A program made the position numbers and the translations under genes. The notes under the pieces are model-generated. The model saw nothing but the letters and a program-made list of their open reading frames with translations, ran no database searches and was not told the DNA's origin. Below are positions 51,508-59,804 of a DNA stretch of 64,000 nt, one piece after another (the first letter of the stretch is position 1; the number at the start of each line of letters is the position of its first letter). This DNA comes from Lysobacter sp. Lineage in GTDB: Bacteria > Pseudomonadota > Gammaproteobacteria > Xanthomonadales > Xanthomonadaceae. The DNA lies in assembly GCA_013141175.1 (NCBI GenBank), contig JABFRN010000001.1, positions 2,371,444 to 2,435,443 on the forward strand. The letters are read 5' to 3'.

Positions 51508-52482
51508 ATGGTGCAAGCGCGTGCGTGTTGGACAAACTGGGGCCGGAGATCGCTGGCGAAACCGTCCCTGGCGATGGCGGCGCTGCTGATGCCGGTCGTG
51601 GCGATGGCCCAATCCGCGGACCCGGAACGTTGGCAGCTCAACATGGGGCAGGGCGTGACCGCGTCCTCGCAGAACGCCTACGACGCCCACATGTTCGCAC
51701 TGTGGGTCTGCGTGATCATCGGCGTGATCGTCTTCGGGGCCATGGCCTATGCCATGTTCAAGTTCCGCAAGTCCAAAGGTGCGGTGCCGGATACCTCGCT
51801 GGTGCACAGCACCAAGCTCGAAATCATCTGGACCGTGGTTCCGATCGCACTGCTGGTGGTGATGGCCATCCCGGCCACCAGCAAGGTGATTGCGATGTAC
51901 GACACGCGCGATGCCGCGATGACGGTCAAGATCACCGGCTACCAGTGGTTGTGGAAGTACGAATACCCGGGCGACAAGCCCGGTGACAGCATCAGCTTCA
52001 CCAGCCGGCTCGATCGCAAGAGCGACGAGATCCGCCAGAGCAAGATCGATGCGCGCACCGCCAACCATCCGACCTATCTGCTCGATGTGGACAACGCCCT
52101 CGTCGTCCCCACCGACACCAAGATCCGCTTCCTGATCACCGCCGATGACGTGATCCATGCATGGTGGGTACCGGCGCTGGGCTGGAAGCAGGACGCCATT
52201 CCCGGCCTGATCAACGAAGGCTGGACCGAAATCAAGACGCCGGGCCTCTACCGTGGCCAGTGTGCCGAGCTCTGCGGCAAGGACCATGGTTTCATGCCGA
52301 TCGTGGTGAAGGCCGTGCCGAAGGCCGAGTTCGAGCAGTGGCTGGCAGCCGAGCGCGCCAAGAATGCGCCGCCGGCCCCGACAGCGCCGGTCGAGGCCGC
52401 ACCTGCTGCTGAAGCCGCCGCGCCGGCCACCGCCGCCGCGGACCAGAACGCTCCCGAAGCCGCCGCCAACACGGCCGGCTGA
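51508..52482 (+). CDS. coxB: Cytochrome c oxidase subunit II
   Basis: Electron-entry subunit of the aa3-type oxidase, 324 residues. A signal peptide (about 1-34) is followed by two membrane helices near 60-80 and 105-125. The periplasmic cupredoxin domain carries the CuA site: Cys252, Cys256, His260 and Met263 in CAELCGKDHGFM, with VIHAWWVPALG supplying the first His. An Ala/Pro-rich tail (about 285-324) is unusual in composition but common in this lineage. The ATG at 51508 was chosen over an upstream TTG. It heads the oxidase operon, and subunit I starts 23 bp after its stop. Confidence 0.96.
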   Translation: MVQARACWTNWGRRSLAKPSLAMAALLMPVVAMAQSADPERWQLNMGQGVTASSQNAYDAHMFALWVCVIIGVIVFGAMAYAMFKFRKSKGAVPDTSLVHSTKLEIIWTVVPIALLVVMAIPATSKVIAMYDTRDAAMTVKITGYQWLWKYEYPGDKPGDSISFTSRLDRKSDEIRQSKIDARTANHPTYLLDVDNALVVPTDTKIRFLITADDVIHAWWVPALGWKQDAIPGLINEGWTEIKTPGLYRGQCAELCGKDHGFMPIVVKAVPKAEFEQWLAAERAKNAPPAPTAPVEAAPAAEAAAPATAAADQNAPEAAANTAG

Positions 52483-52505
52483 TCGCATCACATTCGAGGT
52501 AAGTC

Positions 52506-54131
52506 ATGGCCACCACGCACGCCGACCACGTCTCCGCTACCGAAGATCACGCGCACGACCACAAGCAGAGCTTCGTCGAACGCTGGCTCTTCTCGACCAA
52601 CCACAAAGACATCGGCACGCTGTATCTGGTGTTCAGCTTCGTGATGTTCATCGTCGGCGCGGCGATGTCGGTCGCGATCCGCGCCGAACTGATGACGCCG
52701 GGCCTGCAGCATCTGAACCCCGAGCAGTTCAATCAGATGACCACGATCCACGCGCTGGTGATGATCTTCGGCGGCGTGATGCCGGCCTTCGTCGGGCTTG
52801 CCAACTGGATGGTGCCGCTGCAGATCGGCGCGCCCGACATGGCGCTGCCGCGCATGAACAACTGGTCCTTCTGGATCATGCCCTTCGCCTTCACGCTGCT
52901 GCTGATGACCTTCTTCATGGACGGCGGCGCCCCGGCGGGCGGCTGGACGCTGTATCCACCGCTGTCGCTGCAGGGCGGCACCAACCTGTCGTTCGCGATC
53001 TTCGCCATCCACATGATGGGCATCAGCTCGATCATGGGCGCGATCAACATCATCGCCACCATCCTCAACATGCGCGCCCCGGGCATCGATCTGCTGAAGA
53101 TGCCGATCTTCTGCTGGACGTGGTTGATCACCGCGTTCCTGCTGATCGCGGTGATGCCGGTGTTGGCCGGCGCGGTGACCATGCTGCTGACCGACAAGTA
53201 CTTCCTGACCAGCTTCTTCAACGCCAAGGGCGGCGGCGACCCGGTGATGTTCCAGCACATCTTCTGGTTCTTCGGTCATCCCGAGGTCTACATCATGATC
53301 CTGCCGGCGTTCGGCGTGGTCTCGGAAATCATCCCGACCTTCAGCCGCAAGCCGCTGTTCGGCTATCAGGCGATGGTCTACGCGACCGCCTCGATCGCCT
53401 TCCTCTCGTTCATCGTGTGGGCGCACCACATGTTCACCGTCGGCATGCCGATGGGCGGCGAGATCTACTTCATGTTCGCGACGATGCTCATCGCGATTCC
53501 GACCGGCGTGAAAGTCTTCAACTGGGTCACCACCATGTGGCGCGGCTCGATCAGCTTCGAGTCGCCGATGCTGTGGGCGATCGCGTTCGTGATCCTGTTC
53601 ACCATCGGTGGTTTCTCGGGCCTGATGCTCGCGATCGTGCCGGCGGACTTCCAGTACCACGACACTTATTTCGTGGTCGCGCACTTCCATTACGTGCTGG
53701 TGACCGGCGCGCTGTTCGCGATCATCGCGGCGGTGTACTACTGGTGGCCGAAATGGACCGGCCGCATGTACAACGAGACCTTCGCCAAGTTCCATTTCTG
53801 GTGGTCGGTCGTCTTCGTCAACCTGCTGTTCTTCCCGCAGCACTTCCTGGGCCTGGCCGGCATGCCGCGCCGCATCCCGGACTACAACGTCGTGTTCGCG
53901 GACTGGAACTTGATCAGTTCGATCGGCGCGTTCGGCATGTTCGCCACGCCGTTCATCATGGCTTTCGTGCTGTGGCATTCGCTGAAGCACGGCGCCAAGG
54001 CCGAAGCGCGCGCGTGGGAAAGCGCCAAGGGCCTCGAATGGACGGTGCCGTCGCCGGCGCCGCACCACACCTTCACTACGCCGCCGATCATCCGCGAAGG
54101 CGATCTGGCCCACGGCGACGTCACCCACTGA
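52506..54131 (+). CDS. ctaD: Cytochrome c oxidase subunit I
   Basis: The 541-residue catalytic subunit with heme a and the heme a3-CuB centre. Twelve hydrophobic helices span about residues 30-520. Hallmarks are HALVMIFGGVMPAF with a heme a ligand, the cross-linked His-Tyr of GHPEVYIMILPAFG, the CuB histidines of WAHHMF, and HDTYFVVAHFHYVL carrying the heme a3 and a ligands. The His-rich N-terminus (residues 5-20) is typical of family members. It reduces oxygen to water and pumps protons. Confidence 0.98.
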   Translation: MATTHADHVSATEDHAHDHKQSFVERWLFSTNHKDIGTLYLVFSFVMFIVGAAMSVAIRAELMTPGLQHLNPEQFNQMTTIHALVMIFGGVMPAFVGLANWMVPLQIGAPDMALPRMNNWSFWIMPFAFTLLLMTFFMDGGAPAGGWTLYPPLSLQGGTNLSFAIFAIHMMGISSIMGAINIIATILNMRAPGIDLLKMPIFCWTWLITAFLLIAVMPVLAGAVTMLLTDKYFLTSFFNAKGGGDPVMFQHIFWFFGHPEVYIMILPAFGVVSEIIPTFSRKPLFGYQAMVYATASIAFLSFIVWAHHMFTVGMPMGGEIYFMFATMLIAIPTGVKVFNWVTTMWRGSISFESPMLWAIAFVILFTIGGFSGLMLAIVPADFQYHDTYFVVAHFHYVLVTGALFAIIAAVYYWWPKWTGRMYNETFAKFHFWWSVVFVNLLFFPQHFLGLAGMPRRIPDYNVVFADWNLISSIGAFGMFATPFIMAFVLWHSLKHGAKAEARAWESAKGLEWTVPSPAPHHTFTTPPIIREGDLAHGDVTH

Positions 54132-54155
54132 CCGCCTGAGCGATCCGGACCGACA

Positions 54156-54302
54156 ATGACGACTTCGCAGCCGCCCATTCCCTTGACCGACGAGCAGATC
54201 GCCGTCCGTCGGGCTTCGGCGCGGCGCACGGCGCTGATCGCGGCCTGCATCGCGGTCGCGGTGTATGTCGGCTTCATCGCCCTGAACGCGCTCTCGCAAT
54301 GA
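54156..54302 (+). CDS. Small membrane protein of the oxidase operon (48 residues)
   Basis: A 48-codon ORF with the sequence pattern MTTSQPPIPLTDEQIAVRR, then SARRTALIAACIAVAVYVGF, ending in IALNALSQ. It has a polar, basic N-terminal half and one membrane helix. ATG at 54156 lies 25 bp after ctaD. Its stop overlaps the ctaG ATG (ATGA at 54299-54302), so it is translationally coupled to the copper-insertion factor. A protein of this shape and position is known in proteobacterial cox operons as a small assembly factor. That role is inferred from position. It is too short for most ORF callers. Confidence 0.82.
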   Translation: MTTSQPPIPLTDEQIAVRRASARRTALIAACIAVAVYVGFIALNALSQ

Positions 54303-54901
54303 ACGCCGACGCCCCCATTGCGCGCACGCGCCGCTTCGGCGTCACCGCCATGGTCGCCGTGTCGCTGGCGGCTTTCGGGTTCAGTTTCGCCCTGGTTCCG
54401 CTGTATCGGATCGCCTGCGAAAAATTCCTGGGCATCCGTCTCGAGCGAGGCGCGGCCGACGCTGGCGTCGTGGCGACGACCGCGCGGAACGATCGCCTGG
54501 TCACGGTCACCTTCGACAGCACCGTGAACTCGAAGCTGCCTTGGGAATTCGGTCCGATGGCGATGAGCATGCAGGTCCGTCCGGGCGAGGTGTACGAAAC
54601 CACCTATTTCGCGCGCAACACCAGCCAACGCGACATTGTCGGCAGCGCCACGCCGTCGGTCGCGCCGGCGCGGGCATCGCAGTATTTCAACAAGACCGAA
54701 TGCTTCTGCTTCACCGCGCAGACGCTCGCTGCTGGCGAGAGGCGCGAGCTCCCGGTGCGTTTCATCGTCGATCCGGATCTGCCGGAGGACGTACGCACGC
54801 TCACGCTGTCCTACACTTTCTTCAAGAACGATCTGCTCACCGCCAGGTTGAACGCGCCCAAGTCGGGCGTTTCGACCGATGCACAGCGCAGCTCGCCCTG
54901 A
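54299..54901 (+). CDS. ctaG: Cytochrome c oxidase copper-insertion protein CtaG/Cox11
   Basis: Delivers copper to the CuB site of subunit I; 200 residues. A single N-terminal membrane helix (about 14-34) is followed by a periplasmic immunoglobulin-like domain. The copper ligands are Cys135 and Cys137 in ECFCFTAQ, the CFCF motif of the family. A further Cys40 lies after the membrane helix. FNKTECFCF, RFIVDPDLP and LTLSYTFF are typical strands. It overlaps the preceding 48-residue gene and is followed by subunit III after 43 bp. Confidence 0.96.
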   Translation: MNADAPIARTRRFGVTAMVAVSLAAFGFSFALVPLYRIACEKFLGIRLERGAADAGVVATTARNDRLVTVTFDSTVNSKLPWEFGPMAMSMQVRPGEVYETTYFARNTSQRDIVGSATPSVAPARASQYFNKTECFCFTAQTLAAGERRELPVRFIVDPDLPEDVRTLTLSYTFFKNDLLTARLNAPKSGVSTDAQRSSP

Positions 54902-54944
54902 CTCCAATCAGATTTCTCATCAGACTTTCCGCGAGACGACCGCC

Positions 54945-55829
54945 ATGGCCCAAGCGCACGCCGACCACCACGATCAGAACGCCTACTTCGTACCGCATGG
55001 CAGCAAGTGGCCGGTGTTCGCCTCGGTGTTCCTGTTCACCACCATGCTCGGCTTCGCCAGCTGGTTGAACCATGTCGCCTGGGGCAAGAGCGTGTTCTTC
55101 CTCGGGCTCGCGGGACTGATGGCGATCCTGTTCAAGTGGTTCGCCGACGTGATCCTCGAATCGCTGGCCGGTCACTACAACAAGCAGGTCGACACCTCGT
55201 TCCGCATGGGCATGGTGTGGTTCATCTTCTCGGAAGTGATGTTCTTCGCTGCGTTTTTCGGCGCGCTGTTCTACACCCGCCAGTTCGCATTGCCGTGGCT
55301 GGGTGGCGAAGGCGATGGTGCGCTGACCAATGCCACCTTGTGGCCGAATTTCAGCGCTGCTTGGCCCAGCAGTGGCCCCGAGAGCGTTGGCGGTACTTTC
55401 CAGACCATCCCCGCCTGGGGATTGCCGCTGACCAACACCCTGATCCTGTTGACCTCGGGCGTCACCGTCACCATGGCCCACCATGCGCTCAAAGCGGCGC
55501 ATCGCAAGGCGCTGCTGGTGTGGCTGGGCGCGACCGTGCTGTTGGGTTGCACCTTCCTGTTCCTGCAGGCCGAGGAATACATCCACGCCTACCAGGAATT
55601 GAATCTGACCCTCGGTTCGGGCATCTACGGCTCCACCTTCTTCATGCTCACCGGTTTCCACGGCGCGCACGTGACCCTCGGCACGCTGATGCTGGCGATC
55701 ATGTGGCTGCGCTGCGCCAGGGGCCACTTCACCAAGGACCAGCACTTCGCGTTCGAAGCCGTGGCGTGGTATTGGCATTTCGTCGACGTGGTGTGGCTGG
55801 GCCTGTTCCTGTTCGTCTACGTCCTCTGA
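54945..55829 (+). CDS. ctaE: Cytochrome c oxidase subunit III
   Basis: A 294-residue polytopic subunit with about seven membrane helices. Its hallmarks include VWFIFSEVMFFAAFFGALFY with the conserved Glu, then WGLPLTNTLILLTSG and AEEYIHAYQELNLTL. GSTFFMLTGFHGAHVTLG and AWYWHFVDVVWLGLF near the C-terminus follow. It stabilises subunits I and II and supports proton uptake. A bidirectional terminator follows at 55914-55942. ATG at 54945 matches the start of the conserved N-terminus. Confidence 0.97.
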   Translation: MAQAHADHHDQNAYFVPHGSKWPVFASVFLFTTMLGFASWLNHVAWGKSVFFLGLAGLMAILFKWFADVILESLAGHYNKQVDTSFRMGMVWFIFSEVMFFAAFFGALFYTRQFALPWLGGEGDGALTNATLWPNFSAAWPSSGPESVGGTFQTIPAWGLPLTNTLILLTSGVTVTMAHHALKAAHRKALLVWLGATVLLGCTFLFLQAEEYIHAYQELNLTLGSGIYGSTFFMLTGFHGAHVTLGTLMLAIMWLRCARGHFTKDQHFAFEAVAWYWHFVDVVWLGLFLFVYVL

Positions 55830-55913
55830 CATCCGGAGTGCGGGCGAGGATTTCGCGGGCACGCTTCACGCATTGCGGATTCGCGCATACCACGTTCGCG
55901 CACGCCAGAAACG

Positions 55914-55942
55914 AAGAAGGCCGGCATTGCGCCGGCCTTCTT
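55914..55942. terminator. Bidirectional intrinsic terminator
   Basis: A perfect 12-bp stem AAGAAGGCCGGC / GCCGGCCTTCTT with a five-base ATTGC loop. It lies between ctaE (plus) and the convergent twin-TM gene (minus). A/T-rich stem bases give short T-runs in both directions, so it can end transcripts from either side. Confidence 0.8.
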
Positions 55943-55980
55943 GTCTGCAGTCGATGAGGCGGATCGGATGCCGCGCCCGC

Positions 55981-56211
55981 TCAGCCTGCGGGCCTGCTGC
56001 CGATGCCATGGGGTTCGATCCAGCCCATGAAGATCGCCAGAACCACCAGCAGGATCAGCGCGACGGACAGCGCGATGCGTTTGGTCAGCGCATTGACCGT
56101 GCGCTTGGTTTGGCCCTTGTCGACCAGCATGTAATACAGGCCCGCCCCGAGATTCCACAGTATCAGGATCAGAAACCCGATGATGAGCAGGGTCTTCAAC
56201 GAATCGCTCAT
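55981..56211 (-). CDS. Twin transmembrane protein, DUF2909-like
   Basis: A 76-residue protein with two membrane helices, SLKTLLIIGFLILILWNLGA (about 4-23) and ALSVALILLVVLAIFMGWI (about 47-65), joined by a polar basic loop with LVDKGQTKRTVNALTKR. This matches the twin transmembrane (DUF2909) family commonly found within cytochrome oxidase clusters. It is on the minus strand, convergent with ctaE and divergent from SURF1. Function is unknown; the location suggests oxidase assembly. ATG at 56211 is preferred over an upstream start. Confidence 0.85.
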   Translation of the reverse strand: MSDSLKTLLIIGFLILILWNLGAGLYYMLVDKGQTKRTVNALTKRIALSVALILLVVLAIFMGWIEPHGIGSRPAG

Positions 56212-56282
56212 GAGACGCTCCAGCGGCGTGCGCGGCTGCACGTGGTGTGCCCGGCATTATCGCAGGGGATGAGGACGTCCGG

Positions 56283-57029
56283 ATGAATCTGCGCCGCCAT
56301 CCGCTGTTCCTGTGGGCGATCGCATTGCTTGCGCTGGCGCTGTTCGCGCGCCTTGGATTCTGGCAACTGGAACGCGCCGCCGAGAAGCGCGAACGACTCG
56401 AAAATGTCGCCGCGGTGCTGGCCGCGCGCCTGCCGCAGTCGTCGGCTGTGATCGTGGATACGGGCCGCGCCCAGGCATACGATTGGGTCGATCTCGAAGG
56501 CGGCTTCGCGGATGGCCCGATGGTGCTGCTCGACAATCAGCAGCTGGGTGGCGTGGCGGGTGTGCGCGCCTATCGCGTGTTCGTGTCGAATGAAGGCGCT
56601 CGGGTGTTGCTGGATCTGGGTTGGGTCGCGCTGCCGCCCGATCGGACATTGCCCAGGCTGGCTTCCGATCCTGCGCGCCTACGACTGTCGGGTCTGCTGT
56701 TGCCACCGCCGGGGCAGGGCATCGACGTGGGTGGGCCGGTCGCGCAGCCCGATGGCACGCTGCTGGCGACGGCCATCGATCTGCCGACGCTGCGGACCGC
56801 GCTGAAGCAGCCCACGCTGGCACCGCGGGTCTTTCGCCCGGAGCCGCAGTCCGGTTTCGGTTTCGAGCGCGATTTCGACATCCTGCCCAACACGCTGCCG
56901 CCCGAACGGCACCTCGGCTATGCCGTACAGTGGTTCGGATTGGCGGCGACCGTACTGATCACCGCGCTGCTGCTGACGTGGCGCGCACGCCGCGCAGCCG
57001 CGCACCGCAACGACAGGCTTCTGCCATGA
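56283..57029 (+). CDS. SURF1-family oxidase assembly protein
   Basis: A 248-residue assembly factor with an N-terminal membrane helix (about 7-27, LFLWAIALLALALFARLGFW), a periplasmic domain, and a second membrane helix near the C-terminus (about 216-236). The family signature pairs LGFWQLERAAEKRERLE at the N-terminus with HLGYAVQWFGLAATVLI near the C-terminus. SURF1 proteins help insert heme a into subunit I. The next gene overlaps its stop by four bases. Confidence 0.92.
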   Translation: MNLRRHPLFLWAIALLALALFARLGFWQLERAAEKRERLENVAAVLAARLPQSSAVIVDTGRAQAYDWVDLEGGFADGPMVLLDNQQLGGVAGVRAYRVFVSNEGARVLLDLGWVALPPDRTLPRLASDPARLRLSGLLLPPPGQGIDVGGPVAQPDGTLLATAIDLPTLRTALKQPTLAPRVFRPEPQSGFGFERDFDILPNTLPPERHLGYAVQWFGLAATVLITALLLTWRARRAAAHRNDRLLP

Positions 57030-57592
57030 ACGACACCGCCGCACGCCAACGTGGCCGCAATCGACTCGTACTGATCGCGATCTTCGCGCTCTTCTTCGGC
57101 GCGTTCGCGCTCGCAGGTCTCCTGCGCTTTTCGGGCTGGCGTCCCGCCGGGATGAAGAATCACGGCGAATTGCTGCAGCCGCCCGGCGACCTGCGCACGC
57201 TCAAGCCAGTCCTGCTCACCGGCGGAGAATACCGCTGGAATCCGGTCGAACGCGTATGGCGGATCGTGGTCGCGCCGCCTGCCGACTGCGGCGAACCCTG
57301 CGTTGCGCTGTCCGCAGAACTCGATCTGGTGACGCAGTTGTTCGGGCGCGATGCCGATCGCGTGCATGTGCTGTGGGTCGGCAATGTGCCGGAAACTGCG
57401 CTGAAAATGCGGGAGACGCGCGGCTTGCGCGACGATCCGGCTTTGCGGCACGCACTGCCACGCGTCGATGACCCTGCGGGCATCCCGGTCTACGTGGTCG
57501 ATCCCAACGGCTTCGTCATCCTGCGCTATGCCCCCGGTTTCGATCCCTCGCATCTCCGCCAGGACGTGTCCCGGCTGTTGAAACTCAAGTAA
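57026..57592 (+). CDS. Membrane-anchored thioredoxin-like protein with a CxxxC motif
   Basis: A 188-residue protein with one N-terminal membrane helix (about 13-33) and a periplasmic domain. It has Cys88-Gly-Glu-Pro-Cys92, a C-x3-C motif like that of SCO copper chaperones. The C-terminal IPVYVVDPNGFVILRYAPGF is the closing strand and helix of thioredoxin folds. The family is not named with certainty. Located between SURF1 and ctaA, it could deliver copper or reduce disulfides during CuA assembly. It overlaps the SURF1 stop and lies 13 bp before ctaA. Confidence 0.75.
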   Translation: MNDTAARQRGRNRLVLIAIFALFFGAFALAGLLRFSGWRPAGMKNHGELLQPPGDLRTLKPVLLTGGEYRWNPVERVWRIVVAPPADCGEPCVALSAELDLVTQLFGRDADRVHVLWVGNVPETALKMRETRGLRDDPALRHALPRVDDPAGIPVYVVDPNGFVILRYAPGFDPSHLRQDVSRLLKLK

Positions 57593-57605
57593 GAAGAACG
57601 CTTTC

Positions 57606-58778
57606 ATGTCGAACGACACAACAGACGCCAAGCCGGCCGCGCACAAACCGACGGTCTATCGCCACTTCCATCGCATCGCCTGGCTGGCGGTCGTGCTGGC
57701 GCTGTGCGTGATCGTGTTCGGTGCGTTCGTGCGGCTGTCGAACGCAGGCCTGAGCTGTCCCGATTGGCCGACCTGCTATGGCCGCGCGACGTGGCCGCAG
57801 GCGGTGGGCGATGCCGACGACCATGCGGCCAGTGCGATCCGCCCGTTCGAGACGCACAAGGCCTGGCGCGAACAGGTGCACCGTCATGCCGCCGCCGTGC
57901 TCGGCACGCTGGTGTTGCTGCTCGCGCTGCTCGCGGCGCGGCGCCGTCGCTTCGGCATCGCGCAGATATTGCTGGCGGCCGGTTTGATCGCACTCGGCAT
58001 TCCGCTGTACATGCGCGGCATGCACGATGCAGCGGTCGCCTGTGCGGTGCTGGGCGAACTGATCCTGCTGATCGCGGCGCTGCGCTGGAGCAACGACGAT
58101 CTGTCGCGTGTCGCCGCGTTCACGCTGATGCTGATCGTGTTCCAGGCGCTGCTGGGCATGTGGACGGTCACATGGCTGCTCAAGCCCATCGTCGTCATGG
58201 GTCATCTGCTCGGTGGCATGACCACGTTCTCGATGCTCACATGGATGGCCTGGCGTGCCACAGACAGCCCGGTGCGCATCGCCGGCGCGAACGCGATGCG
58301 CTGGTGGTTGATCGGTGCGGTATGCGTGGTCGGCATCCAGATCGCGCTCGGTGGCTGGGTCAGCGCCAACTATGCGGCGCTCGCCTGCGGCAACGACTTC
58401 CCGACCTGCGTGGGTCAGTGGATACCACCGCACGACTTCAGGGAAGGCTTCGTGCTCTGGCGTGGGGTTGGCGCCGATTACGAAGGCGGCGTGCTCGACG
58501 GCGCATCGCGGATCGCGATCCAGCTGGCGCATCGGACGATGGCGCTGGTGGTGTTCCTCTACCTGCTGTGGATGGCGCTGAAGCTGATCCGCACGCCGGG
58601 GCTCTGGCTCACCGGCGTGGTGCTCGGTGTGCTGCTGTTGGTCCAGGTAGGGTTGGGCATCGCCAACGTCATGCTCGGTCTGCCGCTGTGGACGGCGGTG
58701 ATGCACAACGGTGTCGCCGCGCTGCTGCTGTTCCTGCTGGTCGGCCTGCTGGCGCGTCTGTGCCGGCCGAAGGTATGA
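57606..58778 (+). CDS. ctaA: Heme A synthase CtaA/Cox15
   Basis: Inner-membrane enzyme (390 residues) that oxidises the methyl group of heme O to the formyl group of heme A. About eight hydrophobic helices are present. Motifs include [20 protein letters not shown] (about 38-57), conserved Glu and His residues in the [15 protein letters not shown] region, [16 protein letters not shown] in the second half, and [19 protein letters not shown] with a heme-ligand His. ctaB begins 10 bp after its stop. Together they form heme A for subunit I. Confidence 0.95.
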   Translation: MSNDTTDAKPAAHKPTVYRHFHRIAWLAVVLALCVIVFGAFVRLSNAGLSCPDWPTCYGRATWPQAVGDADDHAASAIRPFETHKAWREQVHRHAAAVLGTLVLLLALLAARRRRFGIAQILLAAGLIALGIPLYMRGMHDAAVACAVLGELILLIAALRWSNDDLSRVAAFTLMLIVFQALLGMWTVTWLLKPIVVMGHLLGGMTTFSMLTWMAWRATDSPVRIAGANAMRWWLIGAVCVVGIQIALGGWVSANYAALACGNDFPTCVGQWIPPHDFREGFVLWRGVGADYEGGVLDGASRIAIQLAHRTMALVVFLYLLWMALKLIRTPGLWLTGVVLGVLLLVQVGLGIANVMLGLPLWTAVMHNGVAALLLFLLVGLLARLCRPKV

Positions 58779-58788
58779 GCGCATACCG

Positions 58789-59709
58789 ATGACGATCCCG
58801 ATGCGCGAATACTGGGCACTCACCAAACCACGGGTCGTGGCGCTGATCGTGTTCACTGCATTCGTGGGCATGTTTCTCGCGGTGCCGGGATTGCCGCCGT
58901 TGCGCCAGAGCGTCTTCGGCTTCATCGGCATCTGGCTGGCCGCCGCCAGCGCGGCGGCGATCAATCATCTGATCGACCAGCGCATCGATCGGATCATGGC
59001 GCGCACCGCGCATCGTCCGCTCGCGACCGGCGCATTGAAGCCGGCGCAGGTGCTCGCGTTCGCGGTGTTCCTCGGTGCGCTGTCGATGGCCATGCTGATT
59101 TCGATGGTCAATCCGATGACCGCGGCGCTGACGTTCGCATCGCTGATCGGTTACGCCATCGTCTACACCGCATGGCTCAAGCGCGCCACGCCACAGAACA
59201 TCGTCATCGGCGGTATCGCTGGCGCCGCACCGCCCCTGCTTGGCTGGGCCGCCGTGACCGGCATGCAGAACCAGTGGGATTGGGCGCACGCGCTGCTGCT
59301 GGTGCTGATCATCTTCGTGTGGACGCCGCCCCATTTCTGGGCGCTGGCGATCTTCCGTCGCGACGACTACGCCCGCGCGCTGGTGCCGATGCTGCCGGTC
59401 ACCCACGGCGTGGAATACACCCGCTGGCAGATCCTGCTCTATACCGTGCTGCTGGTCGCGATCACCGTCCTGCCGTGGGCCGTGGGCATGAGCGGTCTGT
59501 TCTACCTCGGCGGCGCGCTGGTGCTGGGCGCGGTGTTTCTCTGGTACGCGTGGAAGATGCTCGATCCGCCGGACGAATTCTTCGCCATGCGCACGTTCAA
59601 CTATTCCATCGTGTACCTGATGGCATTGTTCGCGTTCCTGCTGGTGGATCATTGGCTGCTGCCGTGGCTGACGCCTGCGCCCGCGTTCGAACTGCGGCCG
59701 GCGGGCTGA
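58789..59709 (+). CDS. ctaB: Protoheme IX farnesyltransferase (heme O synthase)
   Basis: A polytopic UbiA-family prenyltransferase of 306 residues that adds a farnesyl group to heme B. Its prenyltransferase motifs are [20 protein letters not shown] (about 57-76, an Asp-rich N-x3-D-x2-x-D pattern) and a second polar loop with [31 protein letters not shown] and [19 protein letters not shown] are also typical. The ATG at 58789 is preferred; a slightly later ATG (MREYW) is possible. It forms the end of the oxidase operon before the palindromic element at 59719. Confidence 0.95.
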   Translation: MTIPMREYWALTKPRVVALIVFTAFVGMFLAVPGLPPLRQSVFGFIGIWLAAASAAAINHLIDQRIDRIMARTAHRPLATGALKPAQVLAFAVFLGALSMAMLISMVNPMTAALTFASLIGYAIVYTAWLKRATPQNIVIGGIAGAAPPLLGWAAVTGMQNQWDWAHALLLVLIIFVWTPPHFWALAIFRRDDYARALVPMLPVTHGVEYTRWQILLYTVLLVAITVLPWAVGMSGLFYLGGALVLGAVFLWYAWKMLDPPDEFFAMRTFNYSIVYLMALFAFLLVDHWLLPWLTPAPAFELRPAG

Positions 59710-59718
59710 TAATCTTCT

Positions 59719-59792
59719 GTAGGAGCGGTGCAAGCCGCGATGGATTGCAGATTCATTTCCCACGATCAATCGCGGCTTCCGCCGCTCCCACA
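59719..59792. repeat. Palindromic element upstream of the amidohydrolase
   Basis: The left arm TGTAGGAGCGGTGCAAGCCG plus CGAT (59719-59742) pairs with the right arm ATCGCGGCTTCCGCCGCTCC plus CACA (59769-59792), with a few mismatches. A 26-bp A+T-rich loop separates them. It ends directly before the AGGAGCC ribosome-binding site (59794-59800) of the amidohydrolase gene. It could shape translation of that gene or end the ctaB transcript. Confidence 0.75.
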
Positions 59793-59804
59793 TAGGAGCC
59801 AACC

